This document shows, one piece after another, positions 34,066 to 42,001 of a stretch of 60,204 nt of DNA. The stretch covers positions 1-60,204 of the forward strand of contig JAFSRR010000020.1 in assembly GCA_017446025.1 (NCBI GenBank), read 5' to 3'. The stretch is from Bacteroidales bacterium (GTDB lineage Bacteria > Bacteroidota > Bacteroidia > Bacteroidales > UBA1402). How positions within the stretch are numbered: the stretch's first letter is position 1; every line of letters begins with the position of its first letter. The notes under the pieces are model-generated. The model made no database searches. It saw nothing but the letters and a program-made list of their open reading frames with translations, and was not told the origin of the DNA. Both the position numbers and the translations under genes were made by a program.

Positions 34066-34638
34066 TTATCTCTGGAAAGTGTATCTGAGTTCGTAATAAT
34101 GGGCCAGCAGCTCCGCCTGGCTCTGGTTATAGACCGGCATGCCCAGGTCGGTGGGGGCGATGACCATCACATGGCCGTAGTCGCCCACATACTGAAGGGG
34201 TTCGTGCCAGGCCTGGCAGTCGCCCCAGTAATAGTTGCTGCTCAAGCCTGTATTGACCGTGCCGTAACTGATTTCAATGGGAGCGGAAGCCCCTTTCATA
34301 TTGGAATAGGTAATGCTGTCGCCCTTGACGCTCATCTCCGTGTAGCGGACATACACCACCTGCCCCTTCTTGACATGGCCGGCCGAATAGCCCGTGTCGG
34401 CCACGTGCAGATAGAGACCCGACGAGGTCTTGTAGAACAGGCGACGACCTTCGCTGTCGGTCCAGGGCACCGCAGTGGGCTTGGTCGAAACCTCGACATA
34501 ATCGTGGGCCAGCATAAAGGCCTCGATGTTGTCTTCCATTTCTTCCAGCTGCTGGGCATAAGTCTTGTATTTGCTGCAGGCAGTCAGGCCCGTCAGCACC
34601 GCTGCCAGGAGCAGCATCGTGGTACGTAGTGTCTTCAT
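34066..34638 (-). CDS. DUF4827 family lipoprotein (FKBP-like)
   Basis: A 190-residue lipoprotein: MKTLRTTMLLLAAVLTGLTAC ends in a lipobox cysteine. The fold hints at an FKBP-like domain (residues about 60-185: YLHVADTGY, GQVVYVRYTEMSVKGD, VMVIAPTDLGMPVY). It matches the DUF4827 family of Bacteroidales as I remember it. No prolyl-isomerase activity can be claimed. It is one base upstream of glmM. A TACCTTCG box lies at 34678-34671. Confidence 0.78.
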   Translation of the reverse strand: MKTLRTTMLLLAAVLTGLTACSKYKTYAQQLEEMEDNIEAFMLAHDYVEVSTKPTAVPWTDSEGRRLFYKTSSGLYLHVADTGYSAGHVKKGQVVYVRYTEMSVKGDSITYSNMKGASAPIEISYGTVNTGLSSNYYWGDCQAWHEPLQYVGDYGHVMVIAPTDLGMPVYNQSQAELLAHYYELRYTFQR

Positions 34639-34692
34639 TGTCTATTGGGTCATTGTCCGTATCCGGGCGCGAAGGTACGACTTTTTCCTCTT

Positions 34693-35721
34693 TTATCCGG
34701 CCAGCGAGGCGAAAAATGCCGGCAGGGCATCCTTGACGATCTGCACCGCCTCCTGGAGCGTGCCCCGGTAGCGTCCGCCGGCAGCGTTCAGGTGGCCGCC
34801 GCCTCCGAAAAGGTCGCGGGCCAGCCGGTTGACGGGAATATTGCCGATCGAACGGAATGAAATCCTGATGACATCTTCTTCCTTGAGGAATACCGACAGG
34901 TTGACCTCCTTGATGGTCAAGGGCTGGTTGACCAGTGAGTCGGTATCGCCGGCCTCCAGTTTGAACTCTTTGATCTTCCGCCTATCGAGGGTCATTATCG
35001 ACGTCTGGTACTCGGGGATGATCTCCATGGTCTTGTAAAGGGCATAGCCGATCATGCGCAGCCGGTTTTCCGAACTGGCGTAATAGACATTGCGGTAGAT
35101 CTGGTCCTTGTCGATCCCTTTCAGCAGCAATTGGTAGATGATGATATAAATGTCCTTGGCGTTGGAATTGTATGAGAATCCGCCCGTATCGGTCATCATG
35201 CCCGTGTAGATGCAGACCGACGATTCGTACGACAGTATATCGAGCCGGCCGGTGCGGCAGGCCAGACGGAAAACCAGTTCCGAAGTGGAGGCAATCTCGG
35301 GATGGGACACCGTGAGGTGGGCAAAATTGTCGGGATGCTCGTGATGGTCGATCATGATGCGATAGGCCATCAAGCCTTCGAAACAGGGTGCCATTTTACC
35401 CGTGCGGCTTAGTTCGTTCAGGTCAAGGAAAAAGATGACATCGGCCGAGGCAAGACACTGCCGGCAGGCCTCTTCATCACGGGTATAGATCAATACCTCG
35501 TCTGCCCCGGGCAGCCAGGCCAGATTGGCCGGAAACTCGTTGGGCATGATGACCTGCACACGTTCCTTGCCCAGGCTGTGCAGGAAATGGGCCAGCCCCA
35601 GGGTGGAACCGATGGCGTCGCCATCGGGGTTCTCATGCCCTACAATCACGAAGGAGGACCATTTCTGTATCATCTGGTCGATACGCTGGATCAGGTTCTC
35701 ATCGATAATTTTTGAAATCAT
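34693..35721 (-). CDS. nrnA: DHH/DHHA1 phosphoesterase, NrnA-like
   Basis: A 342-residue protein with DHH-family motifs GHENPDGDAIGSTLGLA, FFLDLNELSRTGK and MIDHHEHPDNF, and the DHHA1 nucleic-acid-binding motif GGGGHLNAAGG. NrnA proteins degrade nanoRNAs and dephosphorylate pAp; cyclic-dinucleotide or pApA activity is also found in the family. Its first 23 bases overlap the end of comEC, indicating translational coupling. Confidence 0.9.
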   Translation of the reverse strand: MISKIIDENLIQRIDQMIQKWSSFVIVGHENPDGDAIGSTLGLAHFLHSLGKERVQVIMPNEFPANLAWLPGADEVLIYTRDEEACRQCLASADVIFFLDLNELSRTGKMAPCFEGLMAYRIMIDHHEHPDNFAHLTVSHPEIASTSELVFRLACRTGRLDILSYESSVCIYTGMMTDTGGFSYNSNAKDIYIIIYQLLLKGIDKDQIYRNVYYASSENRLRMIGYALYKTMEIIPEYQTSIMTLDRRKIKEFKLEAGDTDSLVNQPLTIKEVNLSVFLKEEDVIRISFRSIGNIPVNRLARDLFGGGGHLNAAGGRYRGTLQEAVQIVKDALPAFFASLAG

Positions 35722-37315
35722 AGCGTAAATTCTTGAGGTGTCGCAGCCCTCTGTTGAGGCTGTAAATATAGCACTTATTCTTGGAAATGCAAACCACTAA
35801 AGCTAACAGTGTGTAAATCAATACTATTCCCCAAGCCTTCGGGTACAAGCCTGTGCTCACGGAGGCCGGCAGGGAGTCGATGGCGGAGGCCAGGCGGCAA
35901 AACAGGCCGGCTGCCTGAGCGAGCAGCCAGACCACTGCCTGTCCAAGGCCGGGCAACCAACCCAGCGACAGCGTCGCCACCGCCAGGCAGGTCACCGCCA
36001 GGGCCAGGGGGACCATCAGCAGGTTGCTCAGCCAAAAATAGTTGGGGAACTGGTGGAAATACCATACCGACAAGGGGGCTGTGCCTATCTGGGCTGCCAT
36101 GGAGACAGACACCAGGTCCCTGAAATAGTTTGCTATCGAGGTGGAAGCGCCCGGCAGGGCCCACATGGCGACGGACTCCTGCGACAAGCCGTCGGTCTCG
36201 CCGCCGAACTGCTGCCGGAAATAGGGTTGCAACCACAAAATGGAGGCCACGGCAGCGAAGCTCAACTGGAAACCGGCATCGTAAAGGAAGAACGGCCGGA
36301 CGGCCAACATGACGAAAGCGGCAAACCCCAGGGCATTCCAGGAGGTGGCCCGCCGCTGCAGGCAACGGCCCAGGGCCATGACACTGAACATCAGCACCGC
36401 CCGCAGCACCGAGGCCGACAGCCCCGTCAGGCAGGCATAGGCCCACAACAGGGCCGTCAACAGGAGCTGGCGGAGGATTTCGCTCCTACGGCGGCAACCC
36501 AAAGGGCGCAGCAACAAGCCGAGCAGGCCGCAGACGATTCCCACGTGCATGCCGCTGACGGCCAGCACATGGGCCACCCCGACCGAGGCAAAGCGCTGTT
36601 TGAGCTGGCTGTCGAGCAGCGATTTTTCGCCCAGCGTCAGGGCGGCAACCAGAGCCAGCGGCTCTGCTTCCAGGCCGGCGCGGCGATAGCGTTGCAGCAG
36701 GCGCTGCCGGCTCCGCTCCGAGGCCACCGTGATGGAAAAGCCGGCCTGGAAGGCGCTCCGGCGCCAGTTGCCGCGCGATGCATAGGCCTGGGCCAGATAG
36801 CCCCGCCGCCGCATATAGGCAGCATAGTCAAAGTCGTCGCCCAGGTTGCGTATGGGCGAAAGCTGTACCTCGACATCCAGGACCTCCCCTGCCGACAGAT
36901 GCTCGCTCTCCTGGCCGGAGGGCAGGAACAGGAGCATCTTTTTGGCCCTCCATCCCGATGTGTTGCACGAGAGGATTTCCACCTGGCAACGGACAGATCG
37001 CGCGGTGGGCCGGGGCGGTGCCAGCAGGCGGACAGTGGCCGTTACGGGCAATGGCCCGTCCAGGGCCGGGCTGTCTTGCAGTTGCCCCTTCATCAGCCAC
37101 GATCCCAAAGCCAGTGTCGCTGTCATCACGCACGCTGTCGGCAGGTGACGCAGGCGCCACACCCGGCCGGGAGCCGACACCAGCGACAAAGGCACAAGCA
37201 GCGACAATGCCGCCACGCCGGCCCATTGGAGGGGGTCGGACCAGTTTTCCGGCAAGAGCATGCCAAGGGCTAACGTCCCACTGAGCCACAAGAAAGGGGC
37301 TTGGTGCAAATTCAT
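35699..37315 (-). CDS. comEC: ComEC/Rec2 family membrane protein
   Basis: A 538-residue protein with many membrane helices. The N-terminal DUF4131-like region (residues about 40-190) includes LSAGEVLDVEVQLSPIRN. The Competence domain (about 215-480) has LTLGEKSLLDSQLKQRFASV, GVAHVLAVSGMHVGIV and AYACLTGLSASVLRAVLMF. ComEC forms the inner-membrane channel for single-stranded DNA uptake. The C-terminal metallo-beta-lactamase-like domain of longer ComECs is absent; this is a short form. MNLHQAPF (37315) is chosen over an in-frame ATG 12 codons upstream. It overlaps nrnA by 23 bases. Confidence 0.9.
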   Translation of the reverse strand: MNLHQAPFLWLSGTLALGMLLPENWSDPLQWAGVAALSLLVPLSLVSAPGRVWRLRHLPTACVMTATLALGSWLMKGQLQDSPALDGPLPVTATVRLLAPPRPTARSVRCQVEILSCNTSGWRAKKMLLFLPSGQESEHLSAGEVLDVEVQLSPIRNLGDDFDYAAYMRRRGYLAQAYASRGNWRRSAFQAGFSITVASERSRQRLLQRYRRAGLEAEPLALVAALTLGEKSLLDSQLKQRFASVGVAHVLAVSGMHVGIVCGLLGLLLRPLGCRRRSEILRQLLLTALLWAYACLTGLSASVLRAVLMFSVMALGRCLQRRATSWNALGFAAFVMLAVRPFFLYDAGFQLSFAAVASILWLQPYFRQQFGGETDGLSQESVAMWALPGASTSIANYFRDLVSVSMAAQIGTAPLSVWYFHQFPNYFWLSNLLMVPLALAVTCLAVATLSLGWLPGLGQAVVWLLAQAAGLFCRLASAIDSLPASVSTGLYPKAWGIVLIYTLLALVVCISKNKCYIYSLNRGLRHLKNLRYDFKNYR

Positions 37316-37383
37316 GGTATCATTATCTTCGACAGGCCGCGAAGATAACAATACATTAAAGATAAATCAAAGGGAACTCAAAA

Positions 37384-38028
37384 TTATTTTTTCATCTTCT
37401 CGATGATGGCCTTGGGATCTTCGGCCTTGAAGATGAAACTGCCCGACACCAGCACATCGGCACCGGCCTCGTACAGGGCCTGGCAATTGTCCAGGCAGAC
37501 ACCGCCGTCGATCTCGATCAGGGCCTGGCTGCCCCGGCGAAGGATCATTTCCTTGAGAGTGCGGATCTTCTGATAGGTGTTCTCGATGAAAGTCTGGCCG
37601 CCGAAGCCGGGATTGACCGACATGAGCAATACCAGGTCGAGGTCCTGGATGATGTCTTCGAGCAGGGCCACCGGCGTATGGGGATTGAGCGTGACACCCG
37701 CCTTCATACCGGCCTTGTGGATTTCCGAGATCACCCGGTGCAGGTGGGTGCAGGCTTCGTAGTGCACATTCATCATGTAGGCACCCAGGTGCTTGACCTC
37801 GGGAATGAATTTCTGGGGCTCCACAATCATCAGATGCACGTCGAGCGGCTTGCGGCAGATGCCGGCCACAGCCTCGAGCACCGGAAAACCGAAAGAGATG
37901 TTCGGCACGAACACGCCGTCCATCACATCCAGGTGCAGCCAGTCGGCCTGACTGTCGTTGATCATGTCGATGTCTGCCTGCAGGTTCTTGAAATTGGCAG
38001 AAAGCAAGGAAGGAGCAATCATTCGCAT
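37384..38028 (-). CDS. rpe: Ribulose-phosphate 3-epimerase
   Basis: A 214-residue TIM-barrel epimerase: IAPSLLSANF, WLHLDVMDGVFVPNISFG with the catalytic Asp and metal histidine, VLLMSVNPGFGGQTF and IEIDGGV. It interconverts ribulose 5-phosphate and xylulose 5-phosphate in the pentose phosphate pathway. The frame is open far upstream, but MRMIAPSLLS (38028) is the family start. It follows the 40-residue protein gene by 62 bases. Confidence 0.95.
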   Translation of the reverse strand: MRMIAPSLLSANFKNLQADIDMINDSQADWLHLDVMDGVFVPNISFGFPVLEAVAGICRKPLDVHLMIVEPQKFIPEVKHLGAYMMNVHYEACTHLHRVISEIHKAGMKAGVTLNPHTPVALLEDIIQDLDLVLLMSVNPGFGGQTFIENTYQKIRTLKEMILRRGSQALIEIDGGVCLDNCQALYEAGADVLVSGSFIFKAEDPKAIIEKMKK

Positions 38029-38090
38029 GGCGGTATTATTTGCAGTTGTCGGTCGGAGGTGCACACCAGCCTCCATCTCTGGCCGGCCGC

Positions 38091-38213
38091 TCAATTGAGC
38101 AATGAGAGCGACAGTGCGTCGGTGGGCTCTGGCGTGTACAACCGCGCAAAAATACGCAAAAATTCCAAGGTTGACTCCTTGGGGCCGCAATTGGCCTCAT
38201 TTTTTACATCCAT
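38091..38213 (-). CDS. Tiny conserved-looking protein of 40 residues
   Basis: A 40-residue frame: MDVKNEANCGPKESTLEFLR, then IFARLYTPEP and a C-terminal leucine-rich tail ending LLN. The central STLEFLRIFARLY resembles, from memory, a family of very short Bacteroidales proteins with a TxxFLxxFARxY core. Alternative in-frame starts lie at 38249 and 38255. It is the only coding signal in the 337 bases between the sigma factor and rpe. Function is unknown. Confidence 0.6.
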   Translation of the reverse strand: MDVKNEANCGPKESTLEFLRIFARLYTPEPTDALSLSLLN

Positions 38214-38261
38214 AAAAGTTTCATTGTCGGGAGTAGAAGTCTGATCCATAGGCATTGACGA

Positions 38262-38297
38262 TAAAAAGAGGCCGAGGGGACCATCCCTTCGACCTCT
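38262..38297 (-). terminator. Terminator after the ECF sigma factor gene
   Basis: On the minus strand AGAGGTCGAAGGG (38297-38285) pairs with CCCCTCGGCCTCT (38279-38267), two G-U pairs, followed by five T. A second small hairpin AATATCC/GGATATT precedes it at 38307-38324. Confidence 0.82.
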
Positions 38298-38365
38298 ATA
38301 TAACGCAATATCCCGCCGGATATTATACTTCGCCAAGAAAAAAATCAGCTTTTGCCCTCAAAAAA

Positions 38366-38959
38366 TCAGACGGCCAGCGAAAGATGGTTTTCCTCGGCCA
38401 TGCGACGCATGTTGAGCACTGCATAACGCATGCGGCCCAATGCCGTGTTGATGCTCACGCCGGTGATATCGGCGATCTCCTTGAAACTGAGATCCTGGTA
38501 GAAGCGCATATAGACCACTTCGCGCTGCACGTCGGGCAGATGGCACATGAGCCGGTTCACATCCTTCAGGACCTGGTCGCGCACCAGCTGGTCCTCGATG
38601 TTCTCTTCGCAGAGTTTGCAGTTGTTGAACAGGTCCATATCCTCGTACTCCTCGTTCGACACCGTGTTCTCGTTACGCTCGCGGCGGAACAGGTCGATGA
38701 TCTGGTTGTGGGCGATACGGCAGATCCAGGCAGCGAATTTGCCCGTCTCGGTGTAGCGGCCCTGCTTGATGGTCATGATGGCCTTGACAAAGGTATCTTG
38801 GAAGATGTCTTCCGTCAGGTCGCGATTGCGCACAATCAGAAGGATATAGTTATATACCCTGTCCTTGTGGCGTTCCAATAATATGTCGAAGGCTTGGTTA
38901 TTACCATTTGCAAACATGTTGACCAGCTGTTCGTCGGTCATCCTGTTGATAGCTTCCAT
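38366..38959 (-). CDS. ECF-type RNA polymerase sigma factor
   Basis: A 197-residue sigma-70 family factor. Region 2 (residues about 20-90) includes AFDILLERHKDRVYNYILLI, EDIFQDTFVKAI and GKFAAWICRIAHNQIIDLFR. Region 4 (about 130-185) has LPDVQREVVYMRFYQDLSFK and EIADITGVSINTALGRMRYA. No anti-sigma factor gene is adjacent, unlike the FecI-type systems of this phylum. It belongs to a broadly conserved Bacteroidales ECF lineage; its regulon is unknown. It stands 148 bases downstream of fmt, with a possible own promoter (GTTACTTTG on the minus strand near 39035). Confidence 0.93.
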   Translation of the reverse strand: MEAINRMTDEQLVNMFANGNNQAFDILLERHKDRVYNYILLIVRNRDLTEDIFQDTFVKAIMTIKQGRYTETGKFAAWICRIAHNQIIDLFRRERNENTVSNEEYEDMDLFNNCKLCEENIEDQLVRDQVLKDVNRLMCHLPDVQREVVYMRFYQDLSFKEIADITGVSINTALGRMRYAVLNMRRMAEENHLSLAV

Positions 38960-39107
38960 TTTCTCTCTTATTTGTGAACAAAGAGTAGAAGTGGTCTTAT
39001 AGGCAAATGGTTTTTAGAGGTTTAACGCCGCAAAGTAACGGCATGTATTTCAAACCGCCAAATTTTCGGCGGATTTTTTTGTTAAAAGAGTGTCTTTTTT
39101 CTATTCC

Positions 39108-40088
39108 CTAATCCAGACGAAACTCCGGAAGTTGTTGGAAACCACGCAAATACTCCGCCCCTGTCATGGGTTTCTTTCCGGCCGGCTGCAAGCGCTCCAA
39201 AACGACCCAACCGTCGGGAACGGCCACTTTCAGGTAGTGTTTTCCGTCGGTTTGGACACTGCCGGGGGCCTCGAAGTGGGCCGCTTTTTCGCAGGAAACC
39301 GCAAAAACTTTCAAAGGCAGCATGTCGGTCCGGCCCTTGATGGTCATCGACAACTCCGTCCAGGCAGCCGGGTAAGGGTTCAATCCCCGGACGAAATCGT
39401 AAATCCGCCCGCAGGGCTGGTGCCAGTCGATGCGGGTATTGTCCTTGAAGAGTTTGGGGGCGGTATGCAATTCACCTGACGCAGGAAGCAAGTCCTGTTG
39501 CGACACGGCCTGCCAACTGCCCGACAGCAGCAGATCGACCGTGCGGGGCACCAGCTGCGCACCCAGGGCCATCAGGCGGTCGTGGACCGAGCCGGTGGTT
39601 TCGTCGGGGGCGATGGAGAGGCGTTCCTGCAGGAGGATGTTGCCCGTGTCAATCTCATGCTGCAAAAGGAAAGTGGTCACACCCGTTTCCCTCTCTCCGT
39701 TGATCACCGCCCAATGGATGGGAGCGGCACCGCGGTATTGCGGCAGCAGGGAGGCATGCAGGTTGAAAGTACCCATCGGCGGCATGTCCCAGACCACCTG
39801 GGGCAACATGCGGAAAGCCACCACTATCTGCAAGTCGGCACGATAAGAGCGCAATTCCTCCAGGAAGGCCTCGTCTTTGAGCCGTTCGGGCTGCAAAACG
39901 GGCAGGCCCACCGATACGGCATACTGCTTGACCGGGGAGGCCTGGATCTTCATACCCCGGCCTACGGGCTTGTCGGGCATGGTCACTACGGCCACCACCT
40001 GATAGTGGTTTTCGACCAGGGCACGCAAGGGGGCCACGGCAAACTCCGGGGTACCCATGTAAACGATTCTGAGCGCTTCCTTGTTCAT
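39108..40088 (-). CDS. fmt: Methionyl-tRNA formyltransferase
   Basis: A 326-residue Fmt. The N-terminal formyltransferase domain has RIVYMGTPEFAVAPLRAL, the catalytic FNLHASLLPQYRGAAPIHWA (Asn, His) and GVTTFLLQHEIDTGNIL. The C-terminal OB-like domain has GRIYDFVRGLNPYPAAWTEL. It formylates initiator Met-tRNA. Start MNKEALRIVYMG is at 40088, one base after the ClC stop, so the pair is co-transcribed. Confidence 0.96.
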   Translation of the reverse strand: MNKEALRIVYMGTPEFAVAPLRALVENHYQVVAVVTMPDKPVGRGMKIQASPVKQYAVSVGLPVLQPERLKDEAFLEELRSYRADLQIVVAFRMLPQVVWDMPPMGTFNLHASLLPQYRGAAPIHWAVINGERETGVTTFLLQHEIDTGNILLQERLSIAPDETTGSVHDRLMALGAQLVPRTVDLLLSGSWQAVSQQDLLPASGELHTAPKLFKDNTRIDWHQPCGRIYDFVRGLNPYPAAWTELSMTIKGRTDMLPLKVFAVSCEKAAHFEAPGSVQTDGKHYLKVAVPDGWVVLERLQPAGKKPMTGAEYLRGFQQLPEFRLD

Positions 40089-40089
40089 G

Positions 40090-41874
40090 CTATTCATCGG
40101 AAAAATGGACCAGCACCTTACGGTAGGAATTGAATATCCTGGATTTGGAGACGAAGCCCACATAATGGTTGTCTTCGTCCGTCACCGGCAGATTCCAGGC
40201 GTTCGTGTCGTCGAAGATGCGCATCACCTGCTCCATCGTGTCGTCGATCTTGAGCACGGCGGGCGGGGAGATCATGAGCTTGCGCACCTTGAAACGTCGG
40301 TAGAGTTCCTGACGGAACATGATGTTACGGATATCGTCCATCAGCACCAAGCCCAGGAAAGTGCCGTCCTCATCGACCACGGGGAAGGCATTGCGGTGGG
40401 CTTTGGAAATTATTTTCACCAGGTCGCCCAGGGTCATTTCGGGCGACACCTGGTCGAAATCGGTCTCGATAACATTTTCCACCTTCATCAGCGTGAGCAC
40501 CGCCTTGTCCTTGTGATGGGTGAGCAGTTGCCCCTTCTGGGCCAGTCGCATGGAATAGATGCTGTGCTTCTCGAAGATCAGGATGGTGAGGAAAGCCACC
40601 AGGGCGACTATCATCAGCGGCAGGAACAGGCTGTAGCCGCCCGTCAGTTCGGCCACCAGGAAGATGCCCGTCAGGGGGGCGTGCATCACGCCCGACATCA
40701 GGCCGGCCATGCCCATCAGGGCAAACAGGCCCGGAGAGACCGATGCCAGGTCATAGTAGTTGAGCACACTGCCCAGGATATATCCCACGAAACCGCCCAT
40801 GAACAGCGTGGGGGCAAACACACCGCCCACCCCGCCGGCGCCGTTGGTGGCCGCCGAGGCAAAGACCTTGAAAAGGATGATGAACAGGAAATAGCCCGTC
40901 AAGACGTAGAAGTTGTGGCCCATCCCGAAGAACAGGCTGTTTTCGGTCAGCGACACAGCGTTGTCGTTGATCAGGGCCTCGATCGATTCGTAGCCTTCAC
41001 CATAGAGCGGCGGGAAGAAGAAAATGAGGATACCCAGCAACACGGCTCCCGAGAGTATCTTGAGCCAGGGGTTGGCCATCTTCTTGAACCAGCCCTCGAT
41101 GGTATTCATGCCCCGGATCAGGTAGAGGGAGGCAAAACCGCAGCAGATACCCAGCACGATGACCCAGGGGATGCCCGAAAGCGAGAAGACCTCCTGGTCG
41201 GCATAGGCGAAGGTGGCCTCCGTTCCCGATATAAGATAGGTGATGGTGGCCGCGGTGACAGCCGACACCAGCATCGGCATGACCGAAGCCGCCGTGAAGT
41301 CGAGCATCAGCACCTCGATGGCGAAAATCATGCCCGCGATAGGCGCCTTGAAGATGCCGGAGATGGCACCGGCGGCCCCGCAACCGATCAGGATCATCAA
41401 GGTCTTATGGTTCATCTTGAAGAAACTGCCCAGGTTGGAGCCGATGGCCGAACCGGTGAGCACGATGGGGGCCTCCGCACCGACCGAGCCGCCCAGCCCG
41501 ATGGTCATCGAACTGGCCACGATCGACGTCCACATGTTGTGCCGCTTGATGCGTCCCTGACGACGGGAAATGGCATACAGGATCTTGGTGATGCCGTGGC
41601 CGATATCGTCGCGGACCACGTAGCGCACAAACATGGCCGCCAGGAAAATGCCCAGGGCCGGGAAGACCAGGTAGAGGAAATAGGCCTTGTCGATGGAAAT
41701 GATCAGTTCCACCAGCCGGTGGAACTGGCCGATGAGGCTTTTCAGCAGCCAGGCGGCCAGGGAAGTCAGCACACCGACCACCAGACTGAGGAGCAAAATG
41801 AAGGTGGATTCCTTGATATGCTTCTCGCGCCAAAGAATCATTTTCAGATACCAGTCTTGTTCCTCTCTTACCAT
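40090..41874 (-). CDS. ClC-family chloride channel or antiporter with CBS domains
   Basis: A 594-residue protein. The membrane part (residues about 15-430) holds ClC selectivity motifs: GSVGAEAPIV with the gating glutamate, GAAGAISGIFKAPIAG and GGVFAPTLFMGGFVG. Two CBS domains follow (about 450-590: VSPEMTLGDLVKI, AFPVVDEDGTFLGLV, AWNLPVTDEDNHYVGFVS) and probably sense nucleotides. Whether it is a channel or a chloride/proton antiporter is not decided by reading. MVREEQDW (41874) is chosen because the frame upstream runs through the promoter. Confidence 0.94.
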   Translation of the reverse strand: MVREEQDWYLKMILWREKHIKESTFILLLSLVVGVLTSLAAWLLKSLIGQFHRLVELIISIDKAYFLYLVFPALGIFLAAMFVRYVVRDDIGHGITKILYAISRRQGRIKRHNMWTSIVASSMTIGLGGSVGAEAPIVLTGSAIGSNLGSFFKMNHKTLMILIGCGAAGAISGIFKAPIAGMIFAIEVLMLDFTAASVMPMLVSAVTAATITYLISGTEATFAYADQEVFSLSGIPWVIVLGICCGFASLYLIRGMNTIEGWFKKMANPWLKILSGAVLLGILIFFFPPLYGEGYESIEALINDNAVSLTENSLFFGMGHNFYVLTGYFLFIILFKVFASAATNGAGGVGGVFAPTLFMGGFVGYILGSVLNYYDLASVSPGLFALMGMAGLMSGVMHAPLTGIFLVAELTGGYSLFLPLMIVALVAFLTILIFEKHSIYSMRLAQKGQLLTHHKDKAVLTLMKVENVIETDFDQVSPEMTLGDLVKIISKAHRNAFPVVDEDGTFLGLVLMDDIRNIMFRQELYRRFKVRKLMISPPAVLKIDDTMEQVMRIFDDTNAWNLPVTDEDNHYVGFVSKSRIFNSYRKVLVHFSDE

Positions 41875-41894
41875 AGATGTGCTTAAACTGTCTG

Positions 41895-41926
41895 CAAATA
41901 TAGGTATCCGGCGACGACTCTCCAAA
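41895..41926 (-). promoter_or_regulatory. Promoter of the ClC-fmt unit
   Basis: On the minus strand TTTG (41926-41923), 20 bases, TATATTTG (41902-41895). It is divergent from the GH2 promoter 16 bases away. Confidence 0.7.
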
Positions 41927-41941
41927 AAATATCGGGCGGTA

Positions 41942-41972
41942 TTTGTATTTAGGCGGGCAATCACTATTTTTG
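41942..41972 (+). promoter_or_regulatory. Promoter of the GH2-macroglobulin-pbpC unit
   Basis: TTTG (41942-41945), exactly 19 bases, TATTTTTG (41965-41972). Transcription would start near 41979, about 23 bases before the GH2 start. Confidence 0.8.
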
Positions 41973-42001
41973 CAGAACACGCCTTTTCAAGTCATCCCGA
42001 C

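Noticed and set aside
39070..39095. Hairpin CCGCC/GGCGG followed by a T run downstream of fmt
   Set aside because: The T run lies on the plus strand, where no gene ends, while fmt is on the minus strand with only three T after the stem; too weak to call.
40081..41886. 601-codon open frame antisense to the ClC gene
   Set aside because: The ClC frame has clear selectivity and CBS motifs, while the antisense product is His/Gln/Glu-rich with no fold.
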